NCBI GenBank assembly: GCA_008508345.1
Contig: QNGE01000101.1
Span: forward strand, 50,461 to 114,460
Direction: 5' to 3'
From: Paragonimus westermani
Lineage: Eukaryota > Platyhelminthes > Trematoda > Plagiorchiida > Troglotrematidae
Length of the DNA: 64,000 bases
The translations under genes and the position numbers were made by a program. Below the pieces are notes generated by a model. It did no database searches and had not been told where the DNA came from. It saw nothing but the letters and a program-made list of their open reading frames with translations. Positions 51,350-63,612 of this stretch are shown piece after piece (position 1 is the stretch's first letter; each line of letters starts with the position of its first letter).

Positions 51350-51800
51350 TTATCCCGTTGTCACGGTGCCGCGGTTGCGGAGAATCTCGTGAGAATGTTT
51401 CACCTGTCAATAACTAGAGACTTGTAATTACAATCAGAGGCAATATCCGATGAGATTTTCTCAGATGGAAAACGTCTTAATTTTATAGGAGGTTGAACAA
51501 TCACTTCCAGACGATTTGCAACAAAGATAACAAACCTTTTCAGTTCGTTGTTTAGGCGATGCAGGATTTTCATAAAATCAGTCCCAGCATATGTCGCTTT
51601 AAATTCTTCCTCCAAGCTAACTCTCACGATCTAAAGCAAAAGGGCCTCGAACACTGTGGTAATCAGTTTCAGCTGCGCAATAGTGGCTGTTTTTAATGGT
51701 GCCATCCCAGCATCTGCTAGACAAATCTACGCTTATGTGTTACTGCATCGTAGCCGGATCCCGAGACGTTACAATAGCTGTACAGTTGTATATTATCCTG
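51350..51800 (-). mobile_element. BEL/Pao LTR-retrotransposon RNase H remnant
   Basis: Minus-strand frame reading DAGMAPLKTATIAQLKL (about 51707-51657), one stop, then the open frame 51627-51400 with TDFMKILHRLNNELKRF and FVANRLEVI. This matches the BEL/Pao RNase H order: KxRVAPLKxxTIPRLEL, then WTDSxxVLxYIxNExxRFxxFVANRVxxI, then a Pro-Ala-Asp-x-Ala-Ser-Arg segment seen here as SDIASD. Only this domain was found. Protease, reverse transcriptase, integrase and LTRs were not recognised nearby, so it is an isolated fragment. Confidence 0.7.
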
Positions 51801-52659
51801 AGAATCTTCCGCTTAATTTCGAAAACCACATCCCATACCCAACCCGTTAGACTGCTTCCCACGAGCATTCTACTTTCGCCGCCTAATGTTGGATCGCCCC
51901 ACTCACAACCGGTTCAACAAATGGCTTCGGTGTAGAAAAATGCAGAGTTACGAATCCCATGGGATAGTGACACGTGAATATCGGCGACAATAGAACGCAC
52001 ATGACTTTGGAACTCTCTGAAAAGCAGAGGTGCCAACTTGAGGGCAGAAAAGCACCAGTGTTACCCCAGTGCAAGTTAGTATGAGAAATATTTCTATGTA
52101 TAGTCGGGCAGTACGTCGCTACCTTGACTATACCGAGCTGTTTAGCGTTAAAAAAGAAATGATGTGACAGGTGCCAATTTGGGAATAGCTAGCATCGACT
52201 ACTCAACGGTGACCACGACAATGTGCTCTGTAAGCATGTTGTTCTCAAACACCACTATGCACTTTTTAAACAATCCAGGATCCCGGCGGAGACCCTTCCT
52301 TAATTATACTGGTCCTTTTGAAACCACATTGTAAATATCTACATCAACCAAGAAACTCTTTCCAAGGTGACGGAACTAATTTGTTTCCCAACTAATGTGG
52401 TTTCATTACTCTCTTTTCCGACAACAGCCTCGTCCTGTTTCGAAAAGGACTGGTTCACAACATCGGTATCGGCGACTTCCCAATCACTCTAAATTTTATT
52501 ACTGTATACCAGTGATGTTCTTATGTCTGAAAGAATGCGAATGGCGGTTGCTTTCCTTTCAAAAATCGACCGAACCGAGTATTACCCAGCAAGGAATGTC
52601 CTAACAAAGTGAGACTACGTTCGGCCCCCAACTCTTTGATTTAGTTTTCAGTGTGCCTC
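51801..52659. other. unassigned sequence, possibly decayed P3 upstream part
   Basis: No clear motif. If PLE P3 extends upstream, its reverse transcriptase fingers region would lie here, but I cannot read it. Confidence 0.35.
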
Positions 52660-53600
52660 AAGTATGTGGCACACTATAAGTAATGGGTGGGTGATATCCT
52701 GTATGTGATTAACGCAAGTGTTAGTCCAAAAGATACCTCTGCCATGTCCAAATTGAAACACGTGAAATTAAAATTTGCACCAGAAGATGAATGTACCAAA
52801 CAAACAGTCTTCCTTGACTTGCTCAGTCGGCGCCGTGCTGGTGGACTGCTTCGACGTAGGATCTATAAGACAGAGACCCGGAACTATCACTTTATCCACT
52901 TCGGCAGTCTTGTTTCTCTGATGCAAAAAACAAATCCTAAAAATTGCTTGACTGGCAGAGTCATGTGAATAGGTATAGAGGATACGACTTCCGACATGCT
53001 GTATTTCCTACTCTCAACATTCTTGCAGAGTGGCATACCGGAGCCATCTATAGACAAAAATGTGAGAAGTCACAACACAAGATAGTTACTAGCGGAGAAG
53101 AAAGCAGTGTGGAATTCGTTGTCATGCAACGATACTACGTTAGTCGGATAAATCAATGTGAAATTTAACAATTGTCAATGGAACAGTATACGCTGCCAAA
53201 GTGCTTCTGTTTCAACTCAGCTACAGCCTTGTGTCTACGGTCAGAGCTTTCTGTGTATAAACATGTGGTTGTTCCTGTGTAATTAATTGTGGGAGTCGAA
53301 CGAACAGCCGCTTGTGTGAACTCACTCGCGACCATTATTCGGCCTGGATCTACAGTGGGGTCAATAAACAATATCCAGCACGATTGTGGTATATCTTGTC
53401 GATCCGCGGTATACCATGAACCCGGTTTCTTCTATTCGCCCAACTAACCCAGTTAAGGGCAGACAATGAAGAATCGTGGAATGACAAACTACGGCCACAA
53501 ATGAGATAAACGGATTTCGAATGACTAATCCATTCTTGCTTTCACAGAAGTGCCTTTTCAAGGCCTTGAGGTTACCATGATTCAACAGTCACAGCATAGC
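52660..53600 (+). mobile_element. Penelope-like element P3, RT palm/thumb and GIY-YIG remnant
   Basis: Begins with WVGDILYVI (52684 on), where an active PLE has YVDD. The thumb then follows in the open frame 52687-52968: KLKFAPEDE, FLDLLSRRRAGG, RRRIYKTETRNY and HFGSLVSL, equivalent to FLDVLLxRRxDGxxxxxVYRKPTxTGQYxxFxS. A shifted frame gives DKNVRSHNT and EKKAVW (linker, about 53050-53115). A degraded CxCxxYIGRTxxRLCE region lies near 53265-53330, followed by YTMNPVSSIRPTNPVKG and an end reading QKCLFKALRLP at about 53577. Frameshifts and stops make it a dead copy. Confidence 0.82.
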
Positions 53601-56600
53601 CAATCGAACTGCCACGGTTTTAGGTGTGTCACTATTGTGGAGTAATTACGTTGGCGCGTTGCCTCCATACGAAATCAGAAAAAAACATTGAGGATCAACT
53701 GTACTGCTCACCAAGTTCAATGCTGCACTGTATGAACGTGCCTGCTAACAACCAGTGAGTGTATTTCTATCAAACTGCACCATCAGTGTCTACCGATCAA
53801 TGTCTACATGTAGTTCGTGCAAACTATTATTGCTAACTTCAGAAGTCTACGGTCGTCAGTTTGCTCTTCCACGTCTGCCTGCCAAAATCTTTCGCTTCCG
53901 TGATCGTAAGCACGAAGCATAAACTGCGCCACTTGGGTTGTGCCTGTTCAAGATATTTCGGTTTGCCGTTGTCTGGATCAATTTCAAAATACTGATCTTT
54001 CGCGGTGCAAATGGAACATTTTCCATATCCTATCATTGGTCCAATGAGTATTGCTTGTGAAGATGTCATTTTCAACATGGAAAAGTGACTAATTAGAGAA
54101 TGCCAACAGGGCACGAACTGGCCGTACTAGTTTTACCATTAACCAATTTATGGAATATTGGTTAACCAGAACAATACAACCAAAGTTCGTGATATGTTTC
54201 ATTTAAACAGGTCAGTAATCTTTAGATAATCATTTTGTTGATATAATTCAGATTTTAGGATTAAATTTAAATGCATTATTCTAGCAGCAGTTACGCTGAC
54301 ATAGTTGAACGCATTCACAGTATTCGTGAACATTTATTGCGCTTCTTTAAATGAAGTCCTGTTCATCACTTTTGAAGTATGTATACTCTGTATCTTTTAA
54401 TTGCATCGTTGGATATTACAGAACTGAACACGAGCAACCCTGGAGTAAAAATCATGTCATACTAATTTTGTGTTTTCATTACAGTGTGTAAATACTCATG
54501 CTTTCCTATAAGTGAAACGGTCAAGTGTATATTTAGTGTGAATTTTTGCTGAGTTAATCACAGCTAGGATATTTCAGGCACCCACCTGCTACAAACTGTT
54601 CCAAAATTTAGCTTGTCTAAATGGTTGAAAAGCAATCGATTTCCATTAGAAAAAGAAGTTGTTGTAAGGAAGTTGGTCAGTTAAACCTCTCGTATATTAT
54701 AATTGATACATACGACTACGAAAGATTATCTTTGCCATGACCATAGTGGAAATAAAATCAGAGCGTGGCTGTTACCTGAAACTTTAAGTGTCTCTGGTTT
54801 CTAACTGATTTTGCATTGTCAAACGGCATTATAACATTCGAACGCGCGGGCACCTCGGTTGCTGCAAACAACTGGACATTGTAGTCGATGTACGTATTAA
54901 TCCTTGTAGATTATCGCTCAAAGTTTACCTTACCGTGTGCTAGATATTCAAATATGGGTCAAAAACAATTACTTTAATTTCCCCCGGAGGTTACACGAAG
55001 TCCATCCAGGTTAGTTTCATTTTGAATCCGCGGACACAGTGAACGTGATCGCAGTGAGCAAGAATACCAAAATTGTCCGTAAGGTAATCCTTAACTTGCT
55101 GCTTTTATTGTTGACTTTGCAGTCAGATCCGTCATCATATGTGGTCATAGTGAATAGTTTCTTGCATCATATCTGTGCAATTACACAAACAAAACTAAGG
55201 AAAAGAATTGCCGAGTGATGCAGCTCATTTGGATTTGTAGTGCATAGAAGGCACAGATTTTGCAGTTGTTATTTTGATGCACTAAGAGTTTGTTTCAACA
55301 ATGTGTGATAGGACGCATCTAACATTTTGATACAGTTCAACAGAACTGTCCTAAAACGGGTTGACCGGAGTTGTCATGCTTCAGCTGTTAAACGTTTGAA
55401 TTACAAATTTCAAAGAATTGTTTCACACGGCAGTAATATATTTTCGTACCTGTTCGTCATCTACTATACATACAGTAATGATGAAACCCAAAAAGAAACG
55501 CGTGACCTGAGGTGCTCTGACTTGCGCAAACCTACTTATGGACTGATGTTGGCTCTTTATCAAACTACCACTTATCTTTGAATCTCGTTTGTCGGTACCG
55601 GGAAGAATGAACACACTATACATGCATTTCTTCTTGGTGTAAGAAATTTTTCAGGGTGCACGTCATGACCCTCAAGCTTAGTGGATAAACAAACAAATAG
55701 GGGGCTTATTGCCAGGCTTGATGATTTGCCCCTCAGTTGCACGTGGAAGATGTGGTTTACGTTATGTTTTGGTGTTTGTGTTTAAATCACTATAATTAAT
55801 AAAAGGTTCTAACTGATCTTGTCTAAATGATTAAAACCCCCCATACAGTTTTATCAGAAGTAGTTTCAAATTTTTCACCTCACAGCTGCTTCGGTGAATG
55901 ACTTCAACCCGAAAAACCACAGAGATGCCACAATGCACAATATGGCAAATTTAAGCAATCTAACTCTGAAAGCATGAACACAGAAGTGTATGTCAACAAG
56001 TGCAGTTGCATTTTGCGTGAAAGTTGATGGAACACGCAGATTGAATATAATCGCCCTGATCGGATTTCACTAAAAATATTGTTAAAGACGACACTTCTTA
56101 CTCAAATTTTGCAAAAAATATATGGGCCTTCAAGCGTGACCTAGATGGACTACACATATGCCGCTGGATGAAAGTAAATTATTCACTTACTATAATGTCA
56201 AACGGCTGATGAGGTTGACTGCACAGTGCTCAAGCTCCAGTCAACACAGAATGCTAGAGAGCTTTTCTGACTGCTTATCCTGTTGACCAGAATCACGATT
56301 TCGCAGAGTTCATGAACAGCACTTGAGCTGTTGGATCAAATATGACGTGCACATAGTCTTTGTTCCTCATATGCTGCATAAACTTCCTAACATTCATTGG
56401 GAGTTCACAGATGAGGGGAGGCTTATGAAGGTTATGTACCTCTGAGTGTATTGAACGGTCTGGCATGAAAAGTTGAGAAGGGTGATCGTTTCACTTCCAG
56501 CAGGTTGATAATTAGAAGGATGTTAAAGACGTTCTAGAACAATGTGTGGAGTATAAATCAAAACATTTCATAGCCAATTTACAAAAACTGCGGTGCACTA

Positions 56601-59600
56601 CGCAGCAGACGGCAACTGGCAAACTTCAGAAGTGTTGGGTAGGAAGTTAATTAATCCTACCGTAATTACTCAGGAGGTCAGATTTTCGAAGTGCTCGGTT
56701 TGGTGTTTCGGAATGTGTGCACGGAATCTTCGTTTGAATCGAACCACCAACAAGGCGGTTACGACATATTGTGGTAGATTTTTCATGATTGGGCAAACCC
56801 GGACACTAAAATGGTATCTTGTACAAATCGAACCCCTGCAGTGGTAGCACACTTGTTTTTCACAAGGGATGTTAAGGCTGATGTAAGGTTCCATACACTA
56901 AGATCAGCTTTGTTCTGGCATACGTGTAACCTAATGAGACCTGCCGCGGGCTACGAAGTCTGCTGAATAGGGGAGAGAACTCAATATCTCAGTCGGTTCT
57001 CACTAGAAGCAATTTCGCTGCAGAACCAAGGATGACATTTTGGCTCATTCAGCTCAAACATGGGATAAACTAGCAAGATGAACGTAGTAATGAAATTGCA
57101 TGGCTGGGACAGCCCAAAAGTCTGGTGAGTAACTGAGAGCAGACTGGTTTTCTTGATGAGTAAAGCAGTGTTTACAGACAATCCAAGGCCAATTATAAGA
57201 ATCCTACTCAGTGTGCGCTGAAATATAGTGATAAGCGCATTTCTGTTTCCAAGAGAGCAATATGTATACCCCGAACGATAAAATCACACCACTTTACATT
57301 CAGCGGTGTTAAACGTGAAGCAGCTTAGTGTTGTCTAACGCAGTTGTACGTCTAACTCACTCATTAACTTCTCCCACTTAGTCACACTGCTTACCAAACA
57401 TCAAACTTGAAGGCTGCAAATATGAAATAACACGGGGAAATTGGCAAATTGTATGGTTTTGGACGTAAGCAAATTGTGTAGTATAGGATTCGGGCTGAAA
57501 ATTATTCGCACACCGCTGAACGCCCAGTACCGATCTGACAGTGCTCCGTTCATTTTACCAGTAAAGTGGTTTTTTGGTGGCAATTCCTGATAAGTGTGAA
57601 TGGTGGCTTTCGGAAATCACAATTAAGAATCTCCAAGATAAGCGTCAAAAGTTTATTATCTGCTTACCCACATCTACAAGTGAATCGTTCTTACAGAAAT
57701 GGTAGTTTTCCGCATACCTGTACTTCCATCAGACAGTTATTTACCTTTTGTGCAATTCAGGGCATAGTGTGCTTCTTTGATGAGAACTCACAAACATGTA
57801 ATCTGCTGCAAAAGTCCTAAAACCTTCTGTTGTATCCCTGAATGAATATGCACTCCTCATTTCTTGATTGTCTTGGTTTTAAGTTTGGATGGCAAAGTTA
57901 TTACTCGTTATTTCTCATTTTTCAATAGCTAACTTACCTACTTACGCTCCAAATTAAAACGTCTATAATAAAAATTCATTGCAAGAGATATTTAAATTCT
58001 AATTCGTATTACTATCAGTGCAGCTCACTTCATTATTTGGTACTCATTACTGTGTCACTCTGAAACAGTCCTCGTGACGTATTCGGTAACCTCTTACACA
58101 AAATATTAACTAGGCTCTAAAATAAGCTTATGAGTTCAACTAAGCGTGGTCAGCACATTTTGAGGAGTCACCGGACAATATGTTAGTTCATGCAGTTTGC
58201 GCAGTTTAATGTGAAACTATGTCAAGAGATTTGATTGCGCAGATACAGGTGATTCGTGTGTTTAAAGTGCTCGCAAAATTTACTGAAGGATCGTGTCATT
58301 GTGGTACTTGGGTAGAAAAGATTACAGACATCGGTCCATACTGAACGGTACCGTGAATAGCAAGTGGAAAACATTAGATATTTAAGTACAGTCCATAGGT
58401 ATTTTTATAAATGTAACCGGTGACAACATTTGATAAAATTAATAATATGTAAAACTGTCTGCAATGCTAGCCGAAAGTTTCAGCCGGTGCTATGGTTAAT
58501 ATATTTACTCAGACTGTTAGTTTGCTTGAAAACACTGCACCCATAAAATCAACCATGATTTCTATAGAGATCTTAGACTGGTGTGTTGTATTCAACATCA
58601 AAAACAATCAGTAACCCAACAGTACTGAAGAGACTTAGCACTATGCGGATTCCTGTTGACAGCAACGACGGAGAACAAATAGGATATGGCTCAGGTTTTT
58701 GTAATGACAAATGTCCATTTTACAATGATAGCAAAGCGGTGTACAGCTTTTCATTTGCCGTCGGCCTACCGCTATTCGCTTAACGTCCTTATATGCACTA
58801 TATTCGTTACAGTTCCCAGTGGAATGTCGATGGTCCTACTAAGTTATCTCTCTATCTGTTGCTCGTTTACGAATATTAAAATTAACGCCATGATCTGATC
58901 AAGATTTATTGAAGATGCTTGTAGAAATGTAGACGTGTTGATACATCATTTGCTCGTCCACTAAAGCTTATATTAGAAGGCGGCATGAAGCTCTCACTAG
59001 CAGCAGTCAGATCATCTCCCCTAGGGACTGACCAGTTCGGGAGAGCATGGGTTCATAAAGATTAACGAAAAACAATGCAATCGACCATCCTTGATTGTAA
59101 ACCACAGTCGGATGTTTGATCATCTAGTGAACCCGATTAATCCACACAATGCAAAGCTGAAACATTTGGCTGCCCCCGGTATCTTATCTAACAAACACAG
59201 AAAGCAAGTGCGTTGCAGGTGAAACATATTGGTTTGGACTGCATCGCTTACCTCCTGGTGAGCTTCCGACCCTCGCGACTTTATCCGTCCAGCTGTATAT
59301 TAATCGAACCACATTTGAATAGCTGTAGAGAATGCTTCAAGTGAGGGGCTAAAAAGATCGAACGGATTTTTAACCTCTCACAGCCAATGTCTTTTCTGTA
59401 TCCCGATGAACTGGATGTAAGGGACGAAATCATTCACACTTCGATGCTACGTGTAACAGGCTTCTGTTATTAGATTGCGCGCACACTGTTAATAACCGCT
59501 CTAACTTTTCAAATCATTCGGGATAGGGGAAACTGCTTGCTCTTCTTGACATAACTTAGAAACAAATATTTTTAAACATATGCTATTTATCGACAATCGC

Positions 59601-62600
59601 TCGGCAAGAATATAATGCAAAGACAAAACAAGATACATAGTCTAGTAAAAATTAAGTAAATCGCATGCAGACAAGTGTGTATACATGCAAAGTTTTATAC
59701 TACTCAGAACATTCAGATACAATAAACCACACGGAGGCTAGAATGAAGGAGGATCAGTTGACAACATACTTCTTGCTTTCCGTTTGATGAACGACGTAAG
59801 CCTCGCCGATTTCCATCCACATTTATCAAAACTCTCGAATAACCAAAGAATGATAAGTTGGTTATGAACAAGTAACTTGATGGCAAACACATCTATTGTA
59901 GGAAAATGTATGGATCAGTTTGCAGGCGGTGTATACGCTGAGAAACGTTTTAAACGTTACCGCGGAATAATTTTCGGTCACATAAACGTGAACAGCATTG
60001 TTCTTTCAGTGTGCATTCTATCAGTTCACAATCAACGTATAAACGGTATCTGGTTCGGAGTTGTCTCACATTACTAAATACAGAGAAGACGCCTCTGAGA
60101 TGTCCGCGTTACGCATGCCTGAATATCAGAGCAAGTAAGCAGCAAAACAAGACATTTTTGGTTGTATCTACAGCGTAGTCACACTTGCACAATCTTTTTG
60201 CTTTCTTGTTCGGGGATTTTGGAGGAGCAGTGCTTCATAAAGTCCTCCGACTAACCATCTAGAGTTAGGGTATTAGACGCTTGGCCAGAAAGTCACCATG
60301 TAATAACTTTCTGCTATTAAATTTGAGCAACATTACGAAAGATCATGTAATCGTCTATAAATGATATGTAAGATTTGGTCACTTTTATTCTGTTTAGATA
60401 AACGTCCACGAAAAGGGTTGCATTATAGCACTTCATTCTTCAGTGTGAAGCCCATATGCCGGGTGAAAAGTTCGAAAACGATTTTTGGTGTTTATCAGTT
60501 GGTTAGACTGTATGATCCAAAACCTGCCAGCAATTAATGGCAAGTGACAGAATCGACACTACTACTTTCTGTACCTTGTAAAAATCCATCAGCAAATACT
60601 AATACGAATGGCACACTGGTATTGAGTGACTTGAGCTTTCATTGCGAAACAACCTAGGACACTTTATAGCATTAAGTGTGATAGGTGGTAGCTAATTTAT
60701 TGTTAAAACTTTCACCAGCCTCTATCAGTTTTACCCGGTACATTTTTTCTGTGTCGGGTGGGAAACCACGTAAATCCTTCACTTTTTGAATGATGAAGTT
60801 GATAGGTGTCAGGTTTGCTCGATGAAAATCCTCTGAAGCCATTATCAAACAACAGTCTTGATCATGCAAAATATTGAAGGAAACCGTAAAAAACCATATA
60901 TTACTTTTATTTCGTCCAGCTGTTTCAAACGTCCGAAGGAAATTACTGTTAGCTCTTCACAGAATGCGTATTACGCCATTTGCCTTCCGCTCCACTAACT
61001 TTCTTTTTTGTCGTAAAAAGTGAGATTGTGTTTGTCCTGACAGTTTGCACTGTCCTTCAAAAACATACATATCTGATAACACGTGTTTGTTGAATTCTCG
61101 ATTGTGACTTCTAAGATGTTTACCCAGATAATACTAGTTACCAATAAACTTCATTGGTTATGACATAGAGCTTATTAATTTTATGATCCAAATGATTTTA
61201 TACTTTTCTTGTACAGAGGTGTATCTGTATCGTCAACTGGTGCCATGGCCAAATTAGCTATTGCTTACTAATTTTTCACGTAAGAAATCCATTTAAGAAG
61301 GATAATTTCATTTGGCCGCGTCGTACTAATGAAAATGGTCAGGCCGACTAGGGAGCAGTATAAAAACGTAATCCAACACACTCTCCGAACATACATCAAG
61401 ACATCTACTTCTGCGTGCCGAAGTAAACTGGGCTCCTTTGTTAAACATAAAGCGATGTTCGGTCATTATAAGTGCTAACAATTGCAAAACAAAAGATCTG
61501 GTGCGTTAGTTTGGTTCCCAAATGGAAAAGTCTCATGCAATACGGTTGAAAGTAAACAAAATAACAACCAGCATTTCTCTGATGTTTCCAATGATGGTTC
61601 TTCGAGGTGGTTGGGTGGGATGTTGTTACTGTTATAACTTGGAACTTTCAAGTTTTATGCTAAACTTGAGTTAACTGTAATACCTGGTCATACAGAAACA
61701 GTAAAACACATTCCTAAAGAGGTTTAATAAAACAGACTTCTTCTACTCAGCTGATGAATCTGGTTCGCCAGCTTATTCCGTTTAGTCAGATACAATCACT
61801 GTTCCTCAGGACTATGAGATCATCTTAGATTTATCCGCGAGTGATTATCACTCAACGTTATTTTCCACTAATTCGTCGCCAAAGCATGTGAAATTAACCA
61901 CTCAACACAATACTGCCTCAAAATATCTGAGCATGATTGAGGCTGAAACACTTACTCACCCACCCAACATAAAGGGAATATGTCTAACCCTTCATATCTT
62001 ATGAGTTTCCCAGTGGCACAAACAAAGTCATGATCTGGGAGTTTGTTTCAGAAATATAAAACATCCTCCCCATTTACGAATTAGAATGACGAAATCAGAA
62101 AACCAGTTTTTGCAAAATGGTAGTGCCATATCGAATGTTCTCTTCAGGTGCTACATAAAACAGCAGTGAACATCAAATTTACTCAAACGACTCAAATCCA
62201 CACAGCGGACATCAATGGTGATGACATGAGAGCATTCGCACAAGGCAATAGATAAAACACTAGGGTTATTAAGCTTTCTTTGTCGAAATCTAACCTAACT
62301 CTCTGAGCTCGAAAAGAAGACGCGTTCAACTTTCCAGGCATCAACATCAAGAGACGGGATGATGGTACAGCATGTCGATCAGTACATCGAAAATGCACCT
62401 GGGAAGGAAAATACCTGTATTTCAACAGTTTCTTACCCAAATAAAACAAACGTTAGCCGATTCGTTTTCTGTTTCGCGGGGTGCGAACTGCATGAATGGG
62501 TGGTACAATAGATACAGAGTTGAAATTTATTCGTGGGATGCTGTTTTCCAACGGTTATCCACTGGATTTTATTGACTTCCTTAGCAAGCCGAAAGTAATA

Positions 62601-62689
62601 AATCTGTAAGATACGTTTGTTCGGAAGAAACAAGTGTACGTGCAGTTACCATACAAAGGAGATAGTAATTTGTCTTATCTAACTCGACG
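53601..62689. other. unassigned sequence
   Basis: Nine kilobases in which I recognise no gene or element. One 91-codon minus-strand frame at 53839-54114 has protein-like composition and is listed separately. Elsewhere frames are at most about 85 codons. Confidence 0.45.
53839..54114 (-). other. 91-codon open frame, unassigned
   Basis: The translation is rich in charged residues, with a pair of cysteines early (CSICTAKDQ) and a stretch of the form DPDNGKPKYLEQAQPKW. It does not match a family I can name. It starts about 240 bp after PLE P3 ends, on the opposite strand. It could be a fragment of an exon or of another element. Confidence 0.15.
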
Positions 62690-63260
62690 ATTAACGCAGG
62701 CTTCCCAACGGAGGTAACATACAACCACACTACGTTTACCGCGTCGCACCAATTCATTCACACCTTCTCACATTAGGATGCGGACGCTAGAGCTGTTTAA
62801 TTCACATTGCATCTGCCAGTTCACCTGAAGCTCCGGTGACGTTCACATTGGCAGAACTGATCGATCCCTGCACTTTAGAACGAAGAAACGTGTGTCCAAA
62901 TTTATCGGCGACTTGATATTTGGGGTGATCTGATGCTACCCCACCAAACAACGTAAGCCGGCTTTCGCGATTGTCAGACGCCTGCTAGAGACCGGTCGGT
63001 CCGACGAACGGTTTCCGTGTGTTGATGCGCCATCACAAGCCTGTTATCTTTGAGTCACTCGAGGTGGTGGTTGTTATATGTAGCAATTCAGCCCTCTGTA
63101 CACAAAATCTCTTGATGTGGAACAGATTTCTACCATGATTCTGACCAACGACAGAGTTGACTTACGAAGTTAATTCGTTTAAATATATTCGATATTCACC
63201 GCTGTTATGTGCAGCAGCTGACAAGAACTCAAGAAGTGGTATTGCCATCTTGTAAAATCG
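62690..63260 (+). mobile_element. Penelope-like element P6, GIY-YIG remnant
   Basis: One frame reads CICQFT (about 62809), HIGRTDRSLHFRT, KRVSKFI, then a stop, then KQRKPAFAIVRRLLETGRS (to about 62995). A shifted frame continues with LMRHHKPVIF and SALCTQN (about 63027-63117). This is the PLE GIY-YIG domain from CIYQFTC...YIGRT through xxSAIVRHLLETGH to the LCVQK end. The reverse transcriptase was not found. A hammerhead-like relic lies in the 3' end at 63218-63249. The copy converges tail to tail with P5. Confidence 0.8.
63218..63249 (+). ncRNA. hammerhead relic at PLE P6 3' end
   Basis: CTGACAA (one core change), an 8-nt segment (63225-63232) and GAA (63233-63235) are followed by a helix III hairpin GTGG-TATTG-CCAT (63236-63248, four pairs including one G-U) and a C at the cleavage position (63249). 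Inactive by its core change, but the layout matches the other PLE ends. Confidence 0.5.
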
Positions 63261-63571
63261 GACTTCTGATTTCGTCGTCCACCAATCATGATCAACACTC
63301 CTGATCAAAGGTTTACGAAGCCAACTTGCCCATCCCGATTATGATGACACCAACATAAATGGCCCTTTGGATTAACTAAGAGGGGCTTGAAATCAGAATT
63401 AAATAATCATAATCTGACTCATCTCTGTGCAGTTTCTAGGAGCAAATCATAACTTCTTCTGTTCTTTATGGCAGCGTCAATCGTGCAATGTGTTGAAAAC
63501 AATTCGTCATCAGAGTGGTTGCTAGCAAAATTATCCGACAATCTAGTTTCAAAACAGTTAGAACACGAAAA

Positions 63572-63612
63572 CTGGTAGATGCAAGCATTTTGTATTGACT
63601 CGTCAGTACCAA
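63572..63612 (-). ncRNA. hammerhead motif at PLE P5 3' end, one core base changed
   Basis: On the minus strand: helix I TTGGTA (63612-63607), CTGACGA (63606-63600), 8-nt segment GTCAATAC (63599-63592), AAA where GAA is required (63591-63589), helix III ATGC-TT-GCAT (63588-63579), cleavage-site C (63578), helix I return TACCAG (63577-63572). Helix I (5 pairs plus a G-U) and helix III (4 pairs) are intact. Helix II has two pairs (GT/AC). The G12-to-A change should remove activity. Confidence 0.72.
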
